A stretch of 36,622 nucleotides of DNA, taken from NCBI GenBank assembly GCA_003851245.1, contig BHEP01000027.1, positions 1 through 36,622 on the forward strand. The letters run 5' to 3'. The notes under the pieces were generated by a model. The model ran no database searches. It worked only from the letters and a program-made list of their open reading frames with translations, and was not told where the DNA came from. Below are positions 10,206-18,272 of this stretch, piece after piece. The DNA comes from Bacteroidales bacterium (lineage in GTDB: Bacteria > Bacteroidota > Bacteroidia > Bacteroidales > Azobacteroidaceae). How positions within the stretch are numbered: position 1 is the first letter of the stretch; each line of letters begins with the position of its first letter. The translations under genes were made by a program, and so were the position numbers.

Positions 10206-11207
10206 TTATTTGGGGTCATATCCCCATTTGAGATATACTGCACCCCATGTAAATCCTGCACCAAAGGCAGTCAAGATGAGCTTGTCGCCTTTTTTAAGTT
10301 TTGATTCCCAATCCCATAGGCATAGAGGAATTGTTCCGGCGCTGGTATTGCCATATTTTTCAATGTTTACCATCATTTTTTTAGGGTCGATACCCATACG
10401 ATGCGCTACAGCATCAATGATGCGCAGGTTTGCTTGGTGGGGCACTACCCACTGAATATCGTCTTTTGAGAGCTTGTTTTTCTCCATAATTTCGGTGCAG
10501 GCATCCGACATCTTAGAAACAGCGTATTTGAATACCACCTTTCCTTCTTGCCATAGCGTATGCTCGTTTCTTTCTACCGTTTCGAGGGAGGCGGGATGAA
10601 CCGAGCCTCCAGCCTTTTGGTGCAGATACTTAAATCCCGCACCATCGGCCTTAAGTATAGAATCGATTATTCCCAAGTCGTCGTGGGTAGCTTCAAGCAA
10701 TACAGCACCGCAGCCATCACCAAAAAGAGGGCAGGTATTCCTGTCTTTATAGTTGGTTATAGAGGTCAAAACATCGCCCGAAAGCACCACTACTTTCTTA
10801 TATTTGCCGCAAGAAATAAAACCAGAGGCTATTTCTAGGGCGTATATAAAACCGCTACAGGCAGCACTTATATCAAAGCATAAGGCATTCTTCATCCCCG
10901 TCTTTTCTGCGGTGAGGGCGGCAGAATTGGGAAATACATAATCGGGGGTGGTGGTTGCAAAGATAACTGCCTCTACATCCATAGGATCTAAATTGGTTTT
11001 TCTTATAAGTTCTTGCATGGCCTTTGTTGCCAAATAAGAAACTCCCACTCCCTCTTCTTTTTTAAGAACCCTTCGTTCTTTAATCCCGACTCTCGAAAGA
11101 ATCCATTCGTCGGTAGTGTCTACTATTTCGGCTATTTCTTGATTGGTCATTATGTAGTTGGGTACATACCCTGCAACTCCTGTAATGACAGCATTTATTT
11201 TATTCAT
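10206..11207 (-). CDS. fabH: Beta-ketoacyl-ACP synthase III
   Basis: FabH starts type II fatty acid synthesis by condensing an acyl-CoA with malonyl-ACP. The 333 residues show the thiolase fold with the catalytic triad: Cys117 in ISAACSGF, His257 in [10 protein letters not shown] and Asn287 in KYGNTSAGT. The C-terminal GAGFTWGA loop is standard. The gene is downstream of rpmF, the widely conserved yceD-rpmF-fabH order that links membrane synthesis to ribosome supply. A hairpin in the 79-base gap before it may trim readthrough from rpmF. Confidence 0.97.
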   Translation of the reverse strand: MNKINAVITGVAGYVPNYIMTNQEIAEIVDTTDEWILSRVGIKERRVLKKEEGVGVSYLATKAMQELIRKTNLDPMDVEAVIFATTTPDYVFPNSAALTAEKTGMKNALCFDISAACSGFIYALEIASGFISCGKYKKVVVLSGDVLTSITNYKDRNTCPLFGDGCGAVLLEATHDDLGIIDSILKADGAGFKYLHQKAGGSVHPASLETVERNEHTLWQEGKVVFKYAVSKMSDACTEIMEKNKLSKDDIQWVVPHQANLRIIDAVAHRMGIDPKKMMVNIEKYGNTSAGTIPLCLWDWESKLKKGDKLILTAFGAGFTWGAVYLKWGYDPK

Positions 11208-11230
11208 ATCTTTTGAATTGAAAAGATTTT

Positions 11231-11263
11231 TAAAAAAAGTTACCCTAAAAAATTGTTTTAGGG
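11231..11263 (-). terminator. Hairpin with T-run between rpmF and fabH
   Basis: CCCTAAAA (11243-11250) pairs with TTTTAGGG (11256-11263). On the minus strand the hairpin is followed by TAACTTTTTTTA, so it could act as a partial terminator after rpmF. The same TAACTTTT also resembles a weak -7 element for fabH. Which use is real cannot be told from sequence. Confidence 0.5.
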
Positions 11264-11286
11264 CACTTTTTTTCTTGCATCATTTC

Positions 11287-11472
11287 TTAAACTTTGGCTG
11301 CCTTTTCGATAGCCAATTTTCCTCTGTAATACCCACATTCTCCACAAACAGTGTGGTAAATATGCCATGCTCCACAGTTTGCGCATAGCGCCATGGTAGG
11401 CATCAATGCCTTGTCATGCGTTCTTCTTTTTCCTTTTCTGGACTGCCCAGTTCTTCGTTTTGGATGTGCCAT
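11287..11472 (-). CDS. rpmF: Ribosomal protein bL32
   Basis: This is a small protein of the 50S subunit. The 61 residues start MAHPKRRTGQSRKGKRRTHD, the family signature, and carry a zinc-ribbon Cys set at 30, 33, 43 and 46 (CANC and CGEC). It therefore belongs to the zinc-binding form and not to the Cys-free form. It lies 12 bases downstream of the yceD gene, as in most bacteria. Confidence 0.97.
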   Translation of the reverse strand: MAHPKRRTGQSRKGKRRTHDKALMPTMALCANCGAWHIYHTVCGECGYYRGKLAIEKAAKV

Positions 11473-11484
11473 TTTGTTTTTATT

Positions 11485-12084
11485 TTAATTATTATCATTT
11501 TCTATCAATTTTTTTAAGCCATCCCAACGAGGATCACTTATTGTCTCTTGCTCAAGCTCTTCGCCATCATCATCGGTAATGATTATGATGTCTCCTTCTT
11601 TAGCAAACTCATCATCGCTGTCAATGATGTTTTTTGCTGTGTGCTTCTTGAGAACAGAGGCCATTTCTTTATTGCATTTGCCCGGGGCATGAACATGCTT
11701 GATAGGAATTGAGAGTACTATAAACTCATAAATAAACCAAGCCAAATTAATGACTCCTTCACCTATGGGGATTACGATAATTTCGTCGCTCTCCTCACAA
11801 TACTCCTTTCCTAGCTTTACTATTAGGCGATTGTTGCAATTAAAAGGAAGATTCATATCCTCCAAACAACGGTCGCATGCTATGACTATGTTTCCTTGTA
11901 TATTAAAAGAAAGTTCAAATATACCAACTTGTCGCTTGACATTTAGCACAAGCTTAACCTTCCCCTTTTCAACTTCTTCGCCACCAATATCATAAAAAAA
12001 CTGAGTATCTATCAGATACTCAATCTCTTGAGTGTCTGACACCATGTTTTTTAAATCAACTTTGTACAAATCAAACTTACCCAA
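11485..12084 (-). CDS. yceD: DUF177 family protein (YceD-like)
   Basis: This is a 199-residue member of the DUF177/YceD family, whose genes almost always precede rpmF; a role in 23S rRNA accumulation is proposed for the family. Visible signs are the Cys motif ACDRCLE (Cys70, Cys73) with Cys83, and an acidic C-terminal region. The start is a TTG codon at 12084: the upstream frame is closed within three codons, and the next ATG (residue 14) would remove the conserved FDLYKVDLKN start. A TAACTTTG promoter element lies 27 bases upstream. Assignment to the family is firm; the detailed function is not. Confidence 0.9.
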   Translation of the reverse strand: MGKFDLYKVDLKNMVSDTQEIEYLIDTQFFYDIGGEEVEKGKVKLVLNVKRQVGIFELSFNIQGNIVIACDRCLEDMNLPFNCNNRLIVKLGKEYCEESDEIIVIPIGEGVINLAWFIYEFIVLSIPIKHVHAPGKCNKEMASVLKKHTAKNIIDSDDEFAKEGDIIIITDDDGEELEQETISDPRWDGLKKLIENDNN

Positions 12085-12110
12085 TGTCTCTTAATTTAGT
12101 AAAAACATTG

Positions 12111-12118
12111 CAAAGTTA
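12111..12118 (-). promoter_or_regulatory. Promoter -7 element for yceD-rpmF-fabH-era-der
   Basis: On the minus strand this reads TAACTTTG, 27 bases ahead of the TTG start of yceD. It supports the TTG start, because the leader would be about 20 bases. It probably drives at least yceD and rpmF. Confidence 0.6.
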
Positions 12119-12164
12119 GGAAAAAAAATCAATAAGAGAAAACAAAACCCAAGTAAAAAAGATC

Positions 12165-13343
12165 TTAATGTTTTTTTAATTCTATTCGGAATGTAGTTCC
12201 CTTGTTAAATTCGGACTTTAAAACATAGATCTTCCCTTCTTGGTACGATTCTATAATCCGCCTTACCAAGGAGAGCCCCAGCCCCCAGCCTCTTTGCTTG
12301 GTGGTATAGCCTGGCTGAAATATGGCATCAAAATTAGATTTGGCTATACCTTTGCCGGTATCGCTAATATCAATTTTTATCCTTTTTTCTGTTTCAGCAA
12401 TAACAAAAGACATCTTGCCCTTTCCATCCATTGAATCGACCCCATTTTTGATGATATTTTCTATGACCCACGAAAAGAGAGATTCGTTCATCATCGTAGA
12501 TATCGGCTTGTCAGCAAAATTACACTCTATGGACACCTTCGAGGATATTCTACTCGACATATAATCTACCGCTGTGCGAACAACCTCGTTAAGATCCATG
12601 GGTTCGGGCCTGGGCTTTGACCCAATTTTGGAAAATCTGTCGGCAATGGTTTGCAATCTATGTATGTCTTTGTCCATTTCCGAAAGAAAGGAGGGATCAA
12701 TTTCCTTGGTTTTCAAATACTCCATCCACGCTACCAAGGACGATATAGGCGTGCCCAATTGGTGTGCCGTTTCTTTGGATAGTCCCACCCATATCCTGTT
12801 TTGCTCGGCTTTTTTCGAACTGTTGAGAGCCAAGAAAGAGATTAGAATAAATATGGAGACCACCCCCAATTGTATATAAGGAAAAAGCTGGAGCTGCTTG
12901 AGTAAGCTGGAATCGTCATAATACACAAATTGGGAGGCTGTTTCGTCAAGTTTTAGTTCCAAAGGAAGGTGTGCTTGACGAAAATAGTCGATTTTCTTCT
13001 GAAGATATTCGTTTTGCCCTTCTTTGGGTGGGTTTATATTCATGTATTGAAGAATATTGTCTTGATCGTCGGTGAGTATCAGAGGTATTGTTGTGTTGTC
13101 GGTAGTGAAGTGTATGATTAATTTGTCGTAATCATTAAAAACATTGGGATCCATACCCGTTTCGGGGATTTGTGTTGCCATCAGTTTGACAGCTTCTGCC
13201 CAGATTTCGATTTTTTTTTGTTCCTCATCTGCCAACTGGCTCACAAGATTATTGGATACCAACAATGAGCCTATTCCGATAAAAATAGCGAAAAAGATAA
13301 AGAAGTATTTTGATTTTTGCTTGGACTTATATGGGCTTTGCAT
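12165..13343 (-). CDS. Membrane sensor histidine kinase, orphan
   Basis: From the ATG at 13343 the protein has 392 residues. Two membrane helices (about 13-33 and 153-173) enclose a periplasmic sensor region of about 120 residues. The phospho-acceptor His194 is in SKETAHQLGTPISSL. The ATPase domain shows an N box (ENIIKNGVDSM), a G1 box (DTGKGIA) and a G2 box (GWGLGLSLVRRI). No HAMP or PAS domain is evident between helix 2 and the H box. No response regulator gene lies nearby, so its partner is unknown. A TTG start at 13358 would add five residues and overlap xth by 8 bases; the ATG lies 7 bases past the xth stop and is preferred. Coupling to xth seems likely. Confidence 0.88.
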   Translation of the reverse strand: MQSPYKSKQKSKYFFIFFAIFIGIGSLLVSNNLVSQLADEEQKKIEIWAEAVKLMATQIPETGMDPNVFNDYDKLIIHFTTDNTTIPLILTDDQDNILQYMNINPPKEGQNEYLQKKIDYFRQAHLPLELKLDETASQFVYYDDSSLLKQLQLFPYIQLGVVSIFILISFLALNSSKKAEQNRIWVGLSKETAHQLGTPISSLVAWMEYLKTKEIDPSFLSEMDKDIHRLQTIADRFSKIGSKPRPEPMDLNEVVRTAVDYMSSRISSKVSIECNFADKPISTMMNESLFSWVIENIIKNGVDSMDGKGKMSFVIAETEKRIKIDISDTGKGIAKSNFDAIFQPGYTTKQRGWGLGLSLVRRIIESYQEGKIYVLKSEFNKGTTFRIELKKH

Positions 13344-13350
13344 AGAGCTA

Positions 13351-14115
13351 CTATTCAAGACTTAGTACCACTGGGCAATGGTCGGAATGAACTACTTGCT
13401 GCAGTATGGCTGCCGACTTTAGCCTATCTTTTAGGCTTGCAGTGGCTATGTGGTAGTCTATTCTCCAGCCCAAATTTTTTACTCTAGCCCCCGCCCTATA
13501 GCTCCACCAGGAGTACTGGTCTTTTTCGCAATTAAATTGCCTGAAGGTATCGACAAATCCCAAGTCAATAAAATCGTCGAACCAAGCTCGCTCTTCGGGC
13601 AAGAAGCCAGAGTCTTTGGTATGTCTTTCGGGTCTGTTGATGTCAATGGGCTTGTGGCAGATATTGTAATCGCCACAGATGATGAGGTTGGGGCGTTTTT
13701 TTCTCAATTCTACTAGGTAATTGGTAAAATCGGCAAGAAACTTCATTTTAAATTCCTGCCTAATGTCGCCTGTTGTGCCAGAGGGAATGTATACGCAGAC
13801 TAGTGTAATGTCGCCAAAATCGGCTCTTATCACACGTCCCTCACTGTCGTAGACTTCCATGCCCATGCCTATTTCGTAGTAGTCGGCAGCATTTTTACTA
13901 AAAATAGCAACCCCACTATAGCCTTTTTTTTGTGCCGAGTGTATCAGGTGGTGCTTGTAGCCTATGTTTTCAAAATGAGAAGTCTCTATTTGTTCCGGCT
14001 GTGCCTTTGTTTCTTGAATACAGAACATATCAGGATTTTCTGCTTCAAGCCATTCGATCAGTCCCTTGCTGAGAGCCGACCGAATGCCATTGAGATTGTA
14101 GGATATTATTTTCAT
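13351..14115 (-). CDS. xth: Exodeoxyribonuclease III / AP endonuclease
   Basis: This enzyme cuts DNA at abasic sites and removes 3' blocking groups in base-excision repair. The 254 residues carry the full endonuclease/exonuclease/phosphatase fold markers: NLNGIRSA at the N terminus, metal-binding Glu35 in IQETKAQ, the GDYNICH motif, and the SDHCPVV ending with catalytic His246. Its length matches the ExoA/ExoIII family (about 250-270). The histidine kinase gene begins just after it on the same strand; a functional link is not evident. Confidence 0.95.
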   Translation of the reverse strand: MKIISYNLNGIRSALSKGLIEWLEAENPDMFCIQETKAQPEQIETSHFENIGYKHHLIHSAQKKGYSGVAIFSKNAADYYEIGMGMEVYDSEGRVIRADFGDITLVCVYIPSGTTGDIRQEFKMKFLADFTNYLVELRKKRPNLIICGDYNICHKPIDINRPERHTKDSGFLPEERAWFDDFIDLGFVDTFRQFNCEKDQYSWWSYRAGARVKNLGWRIDYHIATASLKDRLKSAAILQQVVHSDHCPVVLSLE

Positions 14116-14147
14116 ATTTATGCTTAGGGAATTAACGCATTAATAAT

Positions 14148-14177
14148 AATTCATCATAATTCATCGTAATTCATCGT
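14148..14177 (+). repeat. Three tandem copies of a 10-base repeat
   Basis: Units read AATTCATCAT, AATTCATCGT and AATTCATCGT, in the gap between the end of speA and the start of xth. The last unit plus the following bases also forms an inverted pair ATTCAT/ATGAAT. No T-run follows, so it is not a clear terminator. Confidence 0.8.
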
Positions 14178-14199
14178 AAATGAATACTCCTTGATTATT

Positions 14200-16095
14200 T
14201 TACTCCAAATAGGTGTATCCATAGAGTCCCGAGCGATAATTAGACAAAAATTCGCGCCCTTCTTCTACCGATATTTTGCCCGCTTTCATAGAAGCTGTCA
14301 CCCAGGTTTCTACCGTGCGCACCAGTTTTTTGGGGTTGTATTGAACATACTCCAATACGTCGGCAACGGTTTCTCCATCTATAATTTGCTCTATATTATA
14401 ATTTTCTTTATTGACAGATATATGTACTGCGTTGGTATCTCCAAAAAGATTGTGCAAATCGCCAAGAATTTCTTGATAAGCACCTACTAAGAATACAGCA
14501 ATATAATAACTCTCTTTTGCCTTTAAGGGATGTACTGGCAGATGGTATGCAAAATTTTTGGTGCTAATAAAGTTGTCTATTTTACCATCGGAATCGCAGG
14601 TAATATCTTGCAGTGTTGCCGTTCGCGAAGGTTTTTCGTCGAGGCGCGAGATGGGCATTATGGGAAATACCTGATCTATTGCCCATGAATCTGGCAGGGA
14701 CTGAAATAGGGAGAAGTTGCAGAAGTATTTGTCGGGAAGCATCTTAGATATTTTGCGCAATTCTTCAGGAGCATGCTTGAAGTCGCCAGACATCTGGTAC
14801 ACTTCCCTGGCAATAGTCCAGTATAGCCTTTCTACCTGAGCTCTGGTTGTAAGGTCTAGCATTCCTAGGCTAAAGCGGTCGAGAGCTTCCTCTCTAATTT
14901 GCTGGGCATCGTGCCAAGTTTCTAGCAAACGGGCTTGTACCATTCCATTGTCCCACAATTCATAGAGCTCTTTTACCAATTCGTGAGAATCTTCAGGAAG
15001 GTCTACATCTTCTTCCCATTCGGGAAGGGTGGCCGTTTCGAGCACTTCAAAGATGAGTATGGAGTGATGGGCTGTGAGGGAGCGTCCGGATTCGGTGATT
15101 ATATTAGGCTGAGGAATTTCATTCTTCACACAAGCATCTACCAATGCAGATATGGAATCGTTGACATATTCTTGTATAGAATAGTTCATGCTGCTCGCAC
15201 TTCCCGAGGATCGCGTGCCATCATAATCTACACCCAATCCGCCGCCAATATCCACAAAATCTACGTTATAGCCCATTTTGCGCAGCTGCACATAAAACTG
15301 GGAAGCTTCGCGCAGGGCATTTTTTATACGCCTTATGTTTGTTACCTGGCTACCAATATGGAAATGTATGAGTTTGAGGCAATCTTCGAGATTATTTTGT
15401 TTTAGGAAATCAAGGGCTTCCAATAGTTCGCTAGAGGAGAGTCCAAATTTGCTTACATCACCTCCCGACTCTTCCCACTTCCCACTTCCTGCACTCGCCA
15501 GCTTTATGCGTATGCCAATATTGGGACTTATTTTCAGCTTCTTTGCTATTAGTGCAATTTGCTTGAGTTCGTTCATCTTTTCGACGACCAAGAAAATGCG
15601 CTTACCCATTTTTTGAGCCAGAAGTGCCAGTTCAATATAATTGGCATCCTTGTATCCGTTGCATATAATTAGGGAATCGTTGCTGGTATTGATTGCCAAT
15701 ACTGCATGCAACTCAGGTTTTGAGCCAGCTTCCAATCCAATATTAAATTTCTTGCCATGACTCACAATTTCTTCTACCACCTGACGCATTTGGTTTACCT
15801 TGATGGGGTATATTATAAAATTTTGCGCCGTGTATTGATACTCCATAGAGGCTATCTTGAAACAATTGGATATTTTTTCAATTCTATTGTCGAGTATGTC
15901 AGAAAAGCGCACGAGCAATGGGGCTGCCACGTCCCTAAGGACAAGCTCGTCCATCAGCTCTTTTAGGTCTACCGACGCACAGCCCTTCTTGGGGCTTACG
16001 GTGATATTCCCTTTTTCATTGATTGAAAAATACTCTAATCCCCAGCCATGAATATTGTACAATTCCGCTGAGTCTTCAATACGCCATTTTCTCAT
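14200..16095 (-). CDS. speA: Biosynthetic arginine decarboxylase
   Basis: SpeA converts arginine to agmatine and CO2 using pyridoxal phosphate, the first step of putrescine and spermidine synthesis by the agmatine route. The 631 residues match the fold-III SpeA family. The PLP lysine is Lys99 in IYPIKVNQ. The HIGSQ motif and VDIGGGLGVDYDG phosphate-binding loop follow, and ITESGRSLTAHH is also typical. The C-terminal part has the helical region special to SpeA (AREVYQMSGDFKH, LPDKYFCNFSLFQSLPD). Transcription diverges from kdsA; the 94-base spacer should hold both promoters, but no clear -7 element for speA was seen. Confidence 0.96.
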   Translation of the reverse strand: MRKWRIEDSAELYNIHGWGLEYFSINEKGNITVSPKKGCASVDLKELMDELVLRDVAAPLLVRFSDILDNRIEKISNCFKIASMEYQYTAQNFIIYPIKVNQMRQVVEEIVSHGKKFNIGLEAGSKPELHAVLAINTSNDSLIICNGYKDANYIELALLAQKMGKRIFLVVEKMNELKQIALIAKKLKISPNIGIRIKLASAGSGKWEESGGDVSKFGLSSSELLEALDFLKQNNLEDCLKLIHFHIGSQVTNIRRIKNALREASQFYVQLRKMGYNVDFVDIGGGLGVDYDGTRSSGSASSMNYSIQEYVNDSISALVDACVKNEIPQPNIITESGRSLTAHHSILIFEVLETATLPEWEEDVDLPEDSHELVKELYELWDNGMVQARLLETWHDAQQIREEALDRFSLGMLDLTTRAQVERLYWTIAREVYQMSGDFKHAPEELRKISKMLPDKYFCNFSLFQSLPDSWAIDQVFPIMPISRLDEKPSRTATLQDITCDSDGKIDNFISTKNFAYHLPVHPLKAKESYYIAVFLVGAYQEILGDLHNLFGDTNAVHISVNKENYNIEQIIDGETVADVLEYVQYNPKKLVRTVETWVTASMKAGKISVEEGREFLSNYRSGLYGYTYLE

Positions 16096-16165
16096 TTCTT
16101 TCTTTTTTTGTCTTTAGTAATTTTAATTAGAAGCAAAACTCATGCGAAATTACTAATAATATCAA

Positions 16166-16173
16166 TAACTTTG
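16166..16173 (+). promoter_or_regulatory. Promoter -7 element for kdsA
   Basis: TAACTTTG lies 16 bases before the first ATG of kdsA, giving a very short leader. The -33 element is not clear. Confidence 0.55.
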
Positions 16174-16189
16174 CGTAAATTTTAAAATA

Positions 16190-17005
16190 ATGAAAATAAT
16201 GGACTTAAATAATTTTTTCGCAAAAGATAGAGGGCAGTTTTTCTTGCTAGCCGGACCCTGCGCTATTGAGGGAGAGGATATGGCAATGAGGATTGCCGAA
16301 AGCATGCTTCGCACGTGTCAGGATCTAGGCATAAGCCTTATTTTTAAGGGCTCCTACAAAAAAGCTAATCGCTCAAAAAAAGATTCTTTTACAGGTATTG
16401 GCAACCAAAAGGCCTTGGAGATATTGAGGAAGGTGGGGGAAAATTTCTCCATTCCCACGGTAACAGATATTCATGAGAGTTGCGATGCTGCGATTGCGGC
16501 AGAGTATGTCGATATATTGCAGATTCCTGCCTTTTTGTGTAGGCAGACCGATCTTTTGGTGTCGGCAGCAAAGACGGGGAAGATTGTAAATATCAAGAAA
16601 GGCCAGTTTTTGGCTCCTTCGGCAATGAAGTTTGCAGCACAAAAAATACTCGATGCAGGCAATACTAAGGTGATGCTAACCGAGCGAGGCACAACTTTTG
16701 GATACTCCGATCTGGTGGTAGATTTTAGGGGAATCCCCCAAATGCAATCTTTTGGCTTTCCTGTGATATTAGACGTAACACATTCTTTGCAGCAGCCCAA
16801 TCAGGAGTCGGGAGTTACTGGTGGGCAGCCACACTTGATAGAGACAATAGCCAAGGCGGGCATTGCCGTTGGAGTAGATGGATTGTTTATAGAAACCCAT
16901 CCAGAGCCTCTCAAGGCACTCTCCGACGGGGCCAATATGCTGCCTTTGCATCTTTTAGACCCCTTGCTAAGGAAGCTAGTTCGCATAAGAGAGGCCCTTG
17001 CTTAA
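16190..17005 (+). CDS. kdsA: 3-deoxy-8-phosphooctulonate synthase (Kdo-8-P synthase)
   Basis: KdsA joins phosphoenolpyruvate and D-arabinose 5-phosphate to give Kdo 8-phosphate, the sugar that links lipid A to the rest of lipopolysaccharide. The 271 residues form the usual barrel, with GSYKKANRS for substrate binding. The segment AGPCAIEGED has Cys24 where E. coli KdsA has Asn. With later His (DVTHSLQQ), Glu (IETHPEP) and Asp (LSDGANM) residues, this fits the metal-dependent class known from Aquifex. A second ATG (16199) could also start. It is the last protein-coding gene before ssrA. Confidence 0.95.
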   Translation: MKIMDLNNFFAKDRGQFFLLAGPCAIEGEDMAMRIAESMLRTCQDLGISLIFKGSYKKANRSKKDSFTGIGNQKALEILRKVGENFSIPTVTDIHESCDAAIAAEYVDILQIPAFLCRQTDLLVSAAKTGKIVNIKKGQFLAPSAMKFAAQKILDAGNTKVMLTERGTTFGYSDLVVDFRGIPQMQSFGFPVILDVTHSLQQPNQESGVTGGQPHLIETIAKAGIAVGVDGLFIETHPEPLKALSDGANMLPLHLLDPLLRKLVRIREALA

Positions 17006-17058
17006 TTTTATTTACAAACTTTAGCATTACATTTTGCTCATTGTATTCTAAAAAACAC

Positions 17059-17066
17059 TAACTTTG
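17059..17066 (+). promoter_or_regulatory. Promoter -7 element for ssrA
   Basis: TAACTTTG is placed 14 bases before the mature 5' end of tmRNA, a distance that leaves a short 5' piece for RNase P to remove. A TTG at 17034-17036 is a possible -33 element, though the spacing (22 bases) is a little long. Confidence 0.6.
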
Positions 17067-17080
17067 CAAAATATAATCAC

Positions 17081-17476
17081 GGGGTTGACTGGTTTTGACA
17101 GCGGGAAGAAGTGATTTGTAAGCATGCAGTGCGTTGTTGGCTGGCACTATAATCTAGGACAACAAAATTTCAACTGGCGAAGATAACTACGCTCTTGCTG
17201 CTTAATCGAATTATAGTAGATAAAGCTTAATTCTGGCACTAGGTGCCGGAACGAGATATCACCCGGAAGCTCTGGCTTCGAAGCAATCCGAATTAGGTGG
17301 TACAGCAATATCGAAGATAGCTTAAAGTAAGCCTCGGGCTTTGAGCGAAATTAAGAGGATAAGGTTGGTGTAGGTGGCTTCGGTCTTGCACCAATTCGAA
17401 AACGAAGGCGAAGATAAGCATGTAGAAAGCAGGTTAGTTCCTCGTTTGGACGAGGGTTCGAGTCCCTCCAACTCCA
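17081..17476 (+). ncRNA. ssrA: tmRNA (10Sa RNA)
   Basis: tmRNA rescues stalled ribosomes by acting first as an alanine tRNA and then as a messenger for a degradation tag. The 5' end GGGGTTG pairs with CAACTCC at 17469-17475 as the acceptor stem (one G-U pair). A T arm with TTCGAGTCCC lies near 17456-17465. The tag frame at 17176-17205 reads Gly-Glu-Asp-Asn-Tyr-Ala-Leu-Ala-Ala then TAA, close to the Bacteroidales tags. CCA is not encoded after the discriminator A at 17476. Transcription is from the element at 17059. The 3' end is the probable integration site of the prophage that follows. Confidence 0.95.
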
Positions 17477-17529
17477 CAATAAAGGCTGATTATCAGCAAG
17501 TTATAAAAACCGTACACGCAAATGTACAC
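17469..17529 (+). other. Probable prophage attachment region (left junction)
   Basis: The 3' end of ssrA passes directly into prophage sequence. Just past it are a 13-base palindrome GCTGATTATCAGC (17485-17497) and two direct copies of GTACAC (17512-17517 and 17524-17529) spaced 12 bases apart, start to start, which could be integrase arm sites. The core should be a piece of the ssrA 3' end, duplicated at the far prophage end, which is outside this window. This is inferred from gene order and from the common use of ssrA 3' ends by integrases. Confidence 0.5.
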
Positions 17530-17530
17530 A

Positions 17531-17558
17531 AAAGCACCTAAATTTAGGTGCTTTTTTT
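17531..17558 (+). terminator. Rho-independent terminator after ssrA
   Basis: The 24-base stretch 17531-17554 is a perfect palindrome centred on AAATTT (AAAGCACCTA and its complement) and runs into a run of T residues up to 17558. It would end plus-strand transcription from ssrA. It is on the prophage side of the junction, so it may be supplied by the phage. Confidence 0.85.
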
Positions 17559-17568
17559 GTTTTAGGCT

Positions 17569-17605
17569 AAAAAAAGAAGTCCAGCTTTCGTAAAAGCTGG
17601 ACTTC
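17569..17605 (-). terminator. Rho-independent terminator of the prophage late operon
   Basis: GAAGTCCAGCTTT at 17576-17588 pairs with AAAGCTGGACTTC at 17593-17605 through a four-base loop. On the minus strand it is followed by seven T residues (17575 to 17569). It lies 58 bases beyond the stop of the last late gene and stops prophage transcripts from running into ssrA. Confidence 0.9.
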
Positions 17606-17662
17606 AACATTGTACCTGATAAAATAAGGCTTCGCAACAATGTTTGACAGATACATGATAAA

Positions 17663-18271
17663 TTAGAAAACTAGCCGAATACCTGAAAGAATTGTTTTTA
17701 TCCAATTTAATATTGGCACACGTTTTATATATAACAAGCCTATCGCAACAATAAGTAAAATATAAAAGATATATCGCCATCTGTATGGGTCAGGTGCTGG
17801 TGTTGATTCCTCCGTTCCGGACTGACTTGTGTTTGAAAGCATGGCTTCACTCTTTGAATTATCACTTTCCTTAGAATCTTTACTTTCACCTTTTTGCTCC
17901 TTGTTCGATTCAATCGTTGTTTGTTTAATTGATTTTATAGCTGCATTTTTAATGTTGCCGACATTTGACAAGTTTATTTCACTAACATTGTTTCCTTTTG
18001 GCTTGTCAATATTGGTGTTTTTGGAGGTCAGTTCACTTGGCGTGTCCTTTTCATTCAGGAAATTGGATGTCAGGTAAAATTCAATTTCAGTGATTGTTAT
18101 TTTACCACTCTCTTTTTTTGTAGTATCAACTAACTTTTCCGTCTTTGAAGTTTCCTTTTCGGTTGATTCTATACTAGTGTGACTTGTGTGCAAAACTTGC
18201 ACACTCTTTCGTGTACTTGCACACGAAATCATAATAAAGCAAAAAATAAATGGCAGTAATGTCCCTTTCAT
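17663..18271 (-). CDS. Probable unimolecular spanin (u-spanin) of the lysis cassette
   Basis: From the ATG at 18271 the protein has 202 residues. It starts with a lipoprotein signal (PFIFCFIMISC) whose lipid-bearing Cys would be Cys17, then about 150 residues rich in Ser, Thr, Lys, Glu and Asn, then a C-terminal membrane helix (about 167-183, YIFYILLIVAIGLLYI) with a basic tail. A protein fixed in the outer membrane by lipid and in the inner membrane by a C-terminal helix is the design of u-spanins such as T1 gp11, which join the two membranes at the last step of lysis. It directly follows the endolysin gene (one base between stop and ATG), which supports this. A TTG start at 18295 is possible but less likely. 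The function is inferred from layout and context, not from sequence likeness. Confidence 0.72.
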   Translation of the reverse strand: MKGTLLPFIFCFIMISCASTRKSVQVLHTSHTSIESTEKETSKTEKLVDTTKKESGKITITEIEFYLTSNFLNEKDTPSELTSKNTNIDKPKGNNVSEINLSNVGNIKNAAIKSIKQTTIESNKEQKGESKDSKESDNSKSEAMLSNTSQSGTEESTPAPDPYRWRYIFYILLIVAIGLLYIKRVPILNWIKTILSGIRLVF

Positions 18272-18272
18272 T

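Noticed and set aside
10199..10264. N-terminal extension of Era by 22 residues
   Set aside because: It overlaps the end of fabH and the inner ATG gives the conserved family N terminus.
14935..15405. A 156-codon plus-strand frame inside speA
   Set aside because: Antisense shadow of a well-supported arginine decarboxylase with all catalytic motifs.
17434..17640. A 68-codon open frame on the minus strand across the ssrA 3' end
   Set aside because: It runs through the tmRNA T arm and both terminators; the apparent protein (ending GTRTLVQTRN) is a common translation artefact of tRNA-like ends.
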